The notes under the pieces were generated by a model, which was not told where the DNA came from, ran no database searches, and saw only the letters and a program-made list of their open reading frames with translations. A DNA stretch of 64,000 nucleotides from Bacillota bacterium (GTDB lineage: Bacteria > Bacillota > Clostridia > Christensenellales > SZUA-584): contig JAEYZN010000039.1 in assembly GCA_023428025.1 (NCBI GenBank), positions 27,331-91,330 of the forward strand. Reading direction: 5' to 3'. Position 1 is the first letter of the stretch; every line of letters begins with the position of its first letter. Of this stretch, positions 59,285 through 64,000 are shown piece after piece. Both the position numbers and the translations under genes were made by a program.

Positions 59285-60733
59285 TTATTCCTTCACGCCG
59301 GCTATTGTCTTCGCCAGCTGCTTCTTATGCTCCAGATTGCCCTGCCGCGCGATCATGATGCGCTGCGCCTGCGGCGAGCCCGCGCCGTGCATCGACTCGG
59401 TGCGGTATCCCACCGCCGCGGTGCCCAGCGTGATGTTCTCGATCAGGCGCAGGATGCGCATGCGGCTCTCGGTGGGCACGCTTGCCACGCCTTTCAGGTA
59501 CTTGTCGATATAAGGCCCGATCACCTCGTCACACATGTCCGCCGCCGACGGCATCGTCACCATCAGGCCGCCCGCGATGTCCTCCGCCAGCCGCGCGATC
59601 TCGTACGGGTAGCGCGTCACGTTCTGTTTGCAGACGTTGGCCAGCAGCATGTCGATCTGGTAGTTGCCCGCCTTGGTCTTGCAGCCCTCGCACGAGCACG
59701 CGATGCCGCAGCTGTACAGCGTCTCGTTGAGGTGCGTCATCTCGATCAGCTTATCCTTGATGTGCGACACGCCCGGCACGCCGTTGTATTCCGCCGCCGT
59801 GGCCGCCGCGCCGATCAGCACGTCGCCCACGCCCACCTTGCAGCCGCCGTAGCTCTGTCGGTGGTAGCCCGCGAACCGCTCGACCAGCATGCCGACAAAC
59901 GCCGTCTCGCCGTTCAGGAATATGCGGTCGCTGGGGACAAACACGTCGTCGAATATCACCAGCGTCTCGTGTCCGCCGAAGTTCTTGTTGCCGAGGTCGA
60001 TGTCAGCCTGCACTTCCAGCTTGCGGGTATCGCAGGACTGGCGTCCGTACACCATGAATATGCCTTTCGCGTCCGTGGGTAGCGCGAACGAAATCGCGTA
60101 ATCCTTGTCTTCCGGCTTCATGGCCTGCGTCGGCATCACGATCACCTCGTGGGAGTTGATCATGCCCGTCTGGTGCACCTTCGCGCCGCGCACCACCACG
60201 CCGTCCGGCCGCCGCTCCACCACGCGCAGGAACAGGTCCGGGTCCGCCTGCTTGCCGGGGGCCAGGCTCCTGTCGCCCTTGGGGTCGGTCATCGCGCCGT
60301 CCACCGTGTAGTCCTTGCGCTGCACCATCGTCCAGTATTCCTTGAAGTTCTCGAAATAGGTGGTGCCGCACGCCTCGTCGGTCTCGTACGTGGTGCTGTA
60401 CAGCGCGTTGGCCGCGTCCAGGCCCACGCAGCGCTGGAAGCACGACGCCGTCTTCTGGCCCAGCAGCCGCTGCATCTTCACCTTGTTGATTAAATCTTCC
60501 TTGCTCTGGTGCAGGTGCGTGAAGCGGTTGATGCGCTCGCCCGTCAGGTTGGACGTCGCCGTCATCAGCTCCTCGTATTCCGGCAGCTCGGCCAGCGCGT
60601 ACGTCTGCGCCACCGAGTTCATGGAAGGCCGGATCATCGGATGGTCCACTGGGTTATCCACCTGCTTGCCCATCAGATACACCTTTAAATTCAACGCCCG
60701 CAGGCTTTGCTCGTATTCGTCCCTCGTCATCAT
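59285..60733 (-). CDS. abfD: 4-Hydroxybutyryl-CoA dehydratase / vinylacetyl-CoA isomerase
   Basis: 482 residues of the 4-hydroxyphenylacetate 3-hydroxylase fold. All four ligands of the 4Fe-4S cluster are kept: Cys98 and Cys102 (KTASCFQRCVG), His291 and Cys298 (GYHRQSYGGCK), one position off the Clostridium aminobutyricum enzyme. It turns 4-hydroxybutyryl-CoA into crotonyl-CoA by a radical route with FAD and is very oxygen-sensitive. GGGGGG precedes the ATG. It is the best marker of the pathway. Confidence 0.95.
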   Translation of the reverse strand: MMTRDEYEQSLRALNLKVYLMGKQVDNPVDHPMIRPSMNSVAQTYALAELPEYEELMTATSNLTGERINRFTHLHQSKEDLINKVKMQRLLGQKTASCFQRCVGLDAANALYSTTYETDEACGTTYFENFKEYWTMVQRKDYTVDGAMTDPKGDRSLAPGKQADPDLFLRVVERRPDGVVVRGAKVHQTGMINSHEVIVMPTQAMKPEDKDYAISFALPTDAKGIFMVYGRQSCDTRKLEVQADIDLGNKNFGGHETLVIFDDVFVPSDRIFLNGETAFVGMLVERFAGYHRQSYGGCKVGVGDVLIGAAATAAEYNGVPGVSHIKDKLIEMTHLNETLYSCGIACSCEGCKTKAGNYQIDMLLANVCKQNVTRYPYEIARLAEDIAGGLMVTMPSAADMCDEVIGPYIDKYLKGVASVPTESRMRILRLIENITLGTAAVGYRTESMHGAGSPQAQRIMIARQGNLEHKKQLAKTIAGVKE

Positions 60734-60758
60734 GGTTTTGTTCCCCCCTTTGAATTGG

Positions 60759-61874
60759 TTAGTACAGTTGTTTATAGATACGGGCGATGGCTTTCTCGTC
60801 CATCGGGACGTAGCTGTTCACCAGCAGCCGCTGCTGCTTTTCGATCACGCTCGCGGCGAAGCTGTCCGTCTCTTCCTCCGTCATGCCGTATTCCCGCAGA
60901 GGCTTGCGCGAGATGATGTCGCCCAGCCGTTTGGCCAGCGCGTCGAACACGCGCGCGTCGTCGTCCTCGCCCAGCAGGCCGCCCAGCAACCGGCACAGCT
61001 GCTGGATGCGTCCGCGCGGATCGGCCCTATAATACGCGCCCATCACCGCGGTCAAAAACTGATAGTTGGATTCGCCGTGCGCCACATGGTAAGCCGCGCC
61101 CAGCGGGTAAGACATCGCGTGAACCGCGCCCACGCCCGTGTTGCCAAAGGCGATGCCCGCGTAGTTGCTCGCGATGAGGAATTCGGCCAGGTAATTCAGG
61201 CGCGCGTCCGGTCCATCCTTCAGGATGCGCGCGTAACCCTCCATGATCATCTCGATGGCGCTGCGCGCGAAAATCTCCGTGTACGGGTTGCTCTTGGGCG
61301 ACACCATGGACTCCATCGCGTGGATCAGCGCGTCGATGGAGCTGAACACGAAGAACTTGTAGGGCAGCTTTTTGAGCAGCGCGGGGATCAGCACCGCGTC
61401 GTCCGCCAGCAGGCTGTCGTCCGCCAGCCCCAGCTTGGTGTGCTTTTGCTTCAGTTCCGCGATGGAGATGTTGGTGACCTCGCTGCCCGTGCCGCACGTC
61501 GTGGGCACGATGACCAATCTTTTTTCGCGCACCGGCGGCACGCTCCTGTCGAACAGCATCTCCGCCTTGGGCGCGCGTTTCAGCGCAAACAGCTTGGCGA
61601 TGTCGATCACCGTGCCGCCGCCCACCGCGACCACGCGCTTGTATGTGTCGGGCGCGTCCGCCATCATCGCGTCGATCATCTCGTCGCTCGGCTCGCCCGC
61701 GCCGTATTTTTCCTGGAACAGCCAGCCGCAGGGCAGCTTCAGATGCGCCATATAATCGTCGTATAAAAAGCCCTGCGTGATGACCAGATCGTCCGCGCCC
61801 AGCGCAAAGTCACTGGCAAACGCGTCAAATGTATTGAACTGATGGATCGATGAATACAGCTTCAGATACCTCAT
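60759..61874 (-). CDS. 4hbD: 4-Hydroxybutyrate dehydrogenase (iron-type)
   Basis: 371 residues. The N-terminus (FQEKYGAGEPSDEMID), NAD loop VAVGGGTVIDIAK, VPTTCGTGSEVTN, the iron ligands in SSIDALIHAMES and GVGAVHAMSYPLG with VAHGESNY, and the end (SRKPLREYGM ... QQRLLVNSY) follow the Clostridium kluyveri 4-hydroxybutyrate dehydrogenase closely, as I remember it. It links succinate semialdehyde and 4-hydroxybutyrate. AAGGAG precedes the ATG. Confidence 0.92.
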   Translation of the reverse strand: MRYLKLYSSIHQFNTFDAFASDFALGADDLVITQGFLYDDYMAHLKLPCGWLFQEKYGAGEPSDEMIDAMMADAPDTYKRVVAVGGGTVIDIAKLFALKRAPKAEMLFDRSVPPVREKRLVIVPTTCGTGSEVTNISIAELKQKHTKLGLADDSLLADDAVLIPALLKKLPYKFFVFSSIDALIHAMESMVSPKSNPYTEIFARSAIEMIMEGYARILKDGPDARLNYLAEFLIASNYAGIAFGNTGVGAVHAMSYPLGAAYHVAHGESNYQFLTAVMGAYYRADPRGRIQQLCRLLGGLLGEDDDARVFDALAKRLGDIISRKPLREYGMTEEETDSFAASVIEKQQRLLVNSYVPMDEKAIARIYKQLY

Positions 61875-61902
61875 GAAAATGCTCCTTTCATAGACGGCGC
61901 TG

Positions 61903-62925
61903 TCAGACCTTCAACACCACTTTGATATGCTCGCCGTCTCCTTGAGAGAAATCGAGCGCCTTCTGGATATCCGCCAGCGCAAACTCGTGCGTGATCAGCG
62001 ATTCCAAGTTGGCGTTGAGTTCCCCCTTGCCCAGCACATCCACGGCGGCGGCAAAGCTCAGCTGCGAATGGATGCGTACGCCCAGCACGTCCAGCTCCTT
62101 GGCGAATATCGCGCCGGTGTCCACTTCCGGCGTGGTGCGCGGTATGCCCACCACGATCACGCGTCCCACGATCTTCGCGGCCTTCGTCATCAGCGCCGCG
62201 CCCGGTATCGTGCCGGACGACTCGAACACCACGTCGTAGCCTTCGCCGTCCGTCCTGCCCATCAGGTCTTCCTCCGCGCCCGGCTCCATCGGGTTCACCA
62301 CCTCGAAGCCAAGGCCTTTGGCAATGCGGATGCGGTAAGCGTTGGGCTCGCTGATCACCACGCGCGAAGCGCCCGCGTACCGCGCCACCAGCGCGATCAG
62401 CAGCCCGATGGGGCCGCCGCCGATGATGATTACGGTCTCGCCCACGGCCAGGCGGCTGCGTCGCACGTCGTGCACGGCCACCGCCAGCGGCTCGGTCAGA
62501 GACGCCAGCCGGAAGCTCACGCTGCCGGGTATTTTGTAGACCTTTTTGAGCGGTACCTTCACGTACTCGGCAAAGCACCCGTCGATGTGGATGCCGAGGA
62601 TATGCAGCTGCCTGCACACGTTGTCGCGCCCCTGCACGCAGGTGTCGCACACGTTGCACGAGGTGTAGGGCTGCACCACCACGCGGTCGCCCGGCTGGAA
62701 GCGGCCTTTGCCGTCCTCGTCCACCTCGGCGATCTCGCCCGCGAACTCGTGCCCCATCACCACCGGCTTGATCGCCGTGGCGTGGTGTCCGTTGTACACG
62801 TGCAGGTCGCTGCCGCAGATGCCCGCGTATCTCACGCGCACCAACGCGTCCCCGTGCCCGATCACCGGCCGGGGTCTTTCCTCATAGGATACCTGTTTCC
62901 AGTCCTTCAGCCATGCTGCCTTCAT
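61903..62925 (-). CDS. Zinc-dependent alcohol dehydrogenase (MDR family)
   Basis: 340 residues from the ATG at 62925 (AAGGAG 7 bases upstream). Catalytic zinc: Cys in GICGSDLH and GHEF; structural zinc: CNVCDTCVQGRDNVC; NAD loop GGGPIGLL. This is the sorbitol/threonine dehydrogenase type that oxidises secondary alcohols of polyols. The substrate may be a sugar alcohol feeding the transketolase. Confidence 0.92.
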   Translation of the reverse strand: MKAAWLKDWKQVSYEERPRPVIGHGDALVRVRYAGICGSDLHVYNGHHATAIKPVVMGHEFAGEIAEVDEDGKGRFQPGDRVVVQPYTSCNVCDTCVQGRDNVCRQLHILGIHIDGCFAEYVKVPLKKVYKIPGSVSFRLASLTEPLAVAVHDVRRSRLAVGETVIIIGGGPIGLLIALVARYAGASRVVISEPNAYRIRIAKGLGFEVVNPMEPGAEEDLMGRTDGEGYDVVFESSGTIPGAALMTKAAKIVGRVIVVGIPRTTPEVDTGAIFAKELDVLGVRIHSQLSFAAAVDVLGKGELNANLESLITHEFALADIQKALDFSQGDGEHIKVVLKV

Positions 62926-62939
62926 AAAATGCTCCTTGG

Positions 62940-63372
62940 TCACCGCTGGCCCGTTTTGGCGATGGCCGCGATGTCGCTGACGCTCAAATGCAGCGTCCTG
63001 TACTTTTCCAGATCCAGCTTGTAGAATTCCGCCAGATGCGTGTAGATCACGCGGATCACGCCTTCGGCGTCCCGCTTGAGTAGCCTGTCGATGATGTCGT
63101 AATGGTGCTGGAGGCTGCTGATCCTTTCCTCCATCTCCCGGTCGGACGTGCACAGCAGCAGCTTCACCTTGAGGTAAAGGTCCTTCTGCATGTCGATCAG
63201 GAACGGGTTGCCGCCGATGGCGGCCAGCATCATGTGAAATTCACAGTCGAAGCCCACGGTGGACACCACGTCCCCCGCCTGCGCTTTGGTCATGCACTGG
63301 TCGGTGATATCCCGCAGGCGCGCGAAATCCGCGTTGCTGCCGTTGATGATGGCCAGCTGCGCCGCGATGGCG
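62940..63372 (-). CDS. GntR/FadR-family regulator, N-terminus missing
   Basis: Only the C-terminal FCD ligand-binding domain is present: AAQLAIINGSNADF, FDCEFHMMLAAIGGNPF with its metal His, and HYDIIDRLLKRD. The N-terminal winged helix (about 75 residues) should follow to the right, but the frame reaches foreign sequence at about 63,370 and a stop at 63387. The regulator probably controls the block to its left. The loss is a join artefact, not evolution. Confidence 0.82.
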
Positions 63373-63380
63373 GTTGCCGC
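63361..63380. other. Probable chimeric join between two genomes
   Basis: Two unrelated genes on opposite strands are both cut in mid-domain within these few bases. The sequence GCCGCGATGGC here could be read as part of either gene, which would let an assembler join them by short overlap. Confidence 0.8.
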
Positions 63381-63825
63381 CTGCCGCTATCCGCCGGTCG
63401 GCATGCGTTCCAACGGTCCGGTGCGTGCCGTGCACTACGGCGGCGCCGACTATGTCGCCAATGCCAGTGACGAGATCGTCGTCATGGCCATGATCGAGAC
63501 CAAGGAGGGTCTGGCCAACCTCGACGCCATCTGCGCCACGCCCGGCCTCGATGCTGTCTATATCGGGCCCGCCGACCTGTCGTTCGCCCTGGGCCTGGCG
63601 CCGCGCGGCGACAACCCTGATCCGCTCCATCTCGCCACCTGCGACAAGATCCTGGCGGCCGCCCACAAGGCCGGCATCAAGTGCGTCATGCACTGCGCCA
63701 GTGCCGCTTTCGCGGCCGGCGCGGTGAAGCGCGGCTTCGACATGGTGATGCTGACGTCCGACCTGTCCTGCATGATCGCGGGGGCGAAGATGCAGCTCGA
63801 CGAGCTCAAGGCGAAGACCGTTTGA
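63373..63825 (+). CDS. HpcH/HpaI-type aldolase, N-terminal half missing
   Basis: About 150 residues of the C-terminal half: CRYPPVGMRSNGPVR, VMAMIETKEGLANLD, DAVYIGPADLSFALG, and the usual tail. The Glu of the metal site is in MIETKEG. It splits 2-keto-3-deoxy sugar acids or similar into pyruvate. Codon use and sequence are those of Alphaproteobacteria; the N-terminus is lost at the join. Confidence 0.88.
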   Translation, partial: VAACRYPPVGMRSNGPVRAVHYGGADYVANASDEIVVMAMIETKEGLANLDAICATPGLDAVYIGPADLSFALGLAPRGDNPDPLHLATCDKILAAAHKAGIKCVMHCASAAFAAGAVKRGFDMVMLTSDLSCMIAGAKMQLDELKAKTV

Positions 63826-63852
63826 TCAATCGACCTTTGCGCCGCGGCACAC

Positions 63853-64000
63853 CTAAGGGTGCGCCGTGGCGCCACCGGCGGCGACGCCGTCGAGCGCGGT
63901 CAGCGCCTCGTCCGGCAGGTCGAGTGGCGCGGCCGACAGGTTCTCCCGCAGATGCGCTACGGATGACGTGCCGGGGATCGGCAGGATGTTGGGCGCCCGA
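63853..64000 (-). CDS. Aldo/keto reductase, C-terminal end only
   Basis: About 48 residues up to the stop: NILPIPGTSSVAHLRENL, then LPDEALTALDGVAAGG. The IPGTSS and ENL pieces are the NADPH-binding end of aldo/keto reductases. It continues past the window edge and belongs to the foreign segment. Confidence 0.8.
   Translation of the reverse strand, partial: RAPNILPIPGTSSVAHLRENLSAAPLDLPDEALTALDGVAAGGATAHP

Noticed and set aside
57934..61766. Long plus-strand ORFs over the CoA-transferase, dehydratase and dehydrogenase genes
   Set aside because: All are antisense shadows; the minus-strand genes have clear families and ribosome sites.
63259..63372. Start of the aldolase gene at an upstream Met in frame
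   Set aside because: The frame before about 63,370 is the antisense of the GntR gene, so the apparent longer protein is created by the join.

Overview
Most of this window (about 1-63,370) looks like one chromosome segment of a GC-rich member of the Bacillota, probably class Clostridia. The evidence is strong AGGAGG-type ribosome binding sites, TTGACA/TATAAT promoters with 16-18 bp spacing, many small Clostridia-type proteins, short intergenic regions with hairpin terminators, and anaerobic metabolism (4-hydroxybutyryl-CoA dehydratase, iron-containing alcohol dehydrogenases, ferredoxin-like proteins). I cannot name the genus. I saw no rRNA, tRNA or CRISPR array. The last ~630 bases (after about 63,370) do not belong: two truncated genes of Alphaproteobacteria-like type abut a truncated GntR gene in mid-frame, so the sequence is very probably a chimeric assembly.

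Layout. 1-9.6 kb: an iron-sulfur flavoprotein fragment, a DUF1385/hydrolase pair, an orphan PAS histidine kinase followed by a His/Cys-rich SseB-like protein, an AT-rich patch with a small XRE regulator, a DEAD-box helicase and a DeoC-type aldolase. 9.7-17 kb: a guanidine-I riboswitch controlling a SugE/Gdx exporter, an MFS transporter, a cyclase-family protein, an EFR1-type flavodoxin-ferredoxin, a low-GC solitary Mrr endonuclease with a palindromic operator over its promoter, and hydrolases. 17-23.3 kb: YmaF, a MORN lipoprotein, an XRE plus membrane-protein module with a perfect operator palindrome, a ferritin-like protein, DUF554, then a decayed prophage patch (head-tail adaptor fragment, sigma-like protein, repressor tail). 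23.7-34.3 kb: HelD, an amidohydrolase, a compact TlpA / tiny CXXC protein / polyferredoxin operon, a GyrI-like gene broken by an in-frame TAG, a second XRE-membrane module, an acetate transporter and ThpR. 34.4-44.5 kb: a DUF6323/DUF6179-like pair, a two-lipoprotein operon, TrkA-TrkH, PadR-DUF2812 with its operators, and a membrane-anchored MutS-like ATPase.

44.8-63.4 kb is entirely on the minus strand and mostly metabolic. One block (62.9 to 51.8 kb, read leftwards) encodes a GntR regulator, a zinc alcohol dehydrogenase, 4-hydroxybutyrate dehydrogenase, 4-hydroxybutyryl-CoA dehydratase, a CoA-transferase, a split transketolase, thiolase, crotonase, 3-hydroxybutyryl-CoA dehydrogenase and an iron alcohol dehydrogenase. 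Together the CoA genes would convert 4-hydroxybutyrate through crotonyl-CoA and acetoacetyl-CoA to acetyl-CoA. A second block (51.7 to 48.2 kb) encodes a DeoR regulator, a class II aldolase and dihydroxyacetone kinase subunits DhaK and DhaL. With the transketolase this would handle triose/dihydroxyacetone units.

The most interesting leads are the TlpA-CXXC-polyferredoxin relay, the DUF6323/DUF6179 pair, the 4-hydroxybutyrate genes interleaved with transketolase and next to dihydroxyacetone kinase, the membrane-anchored MutS, and the contig chimera.
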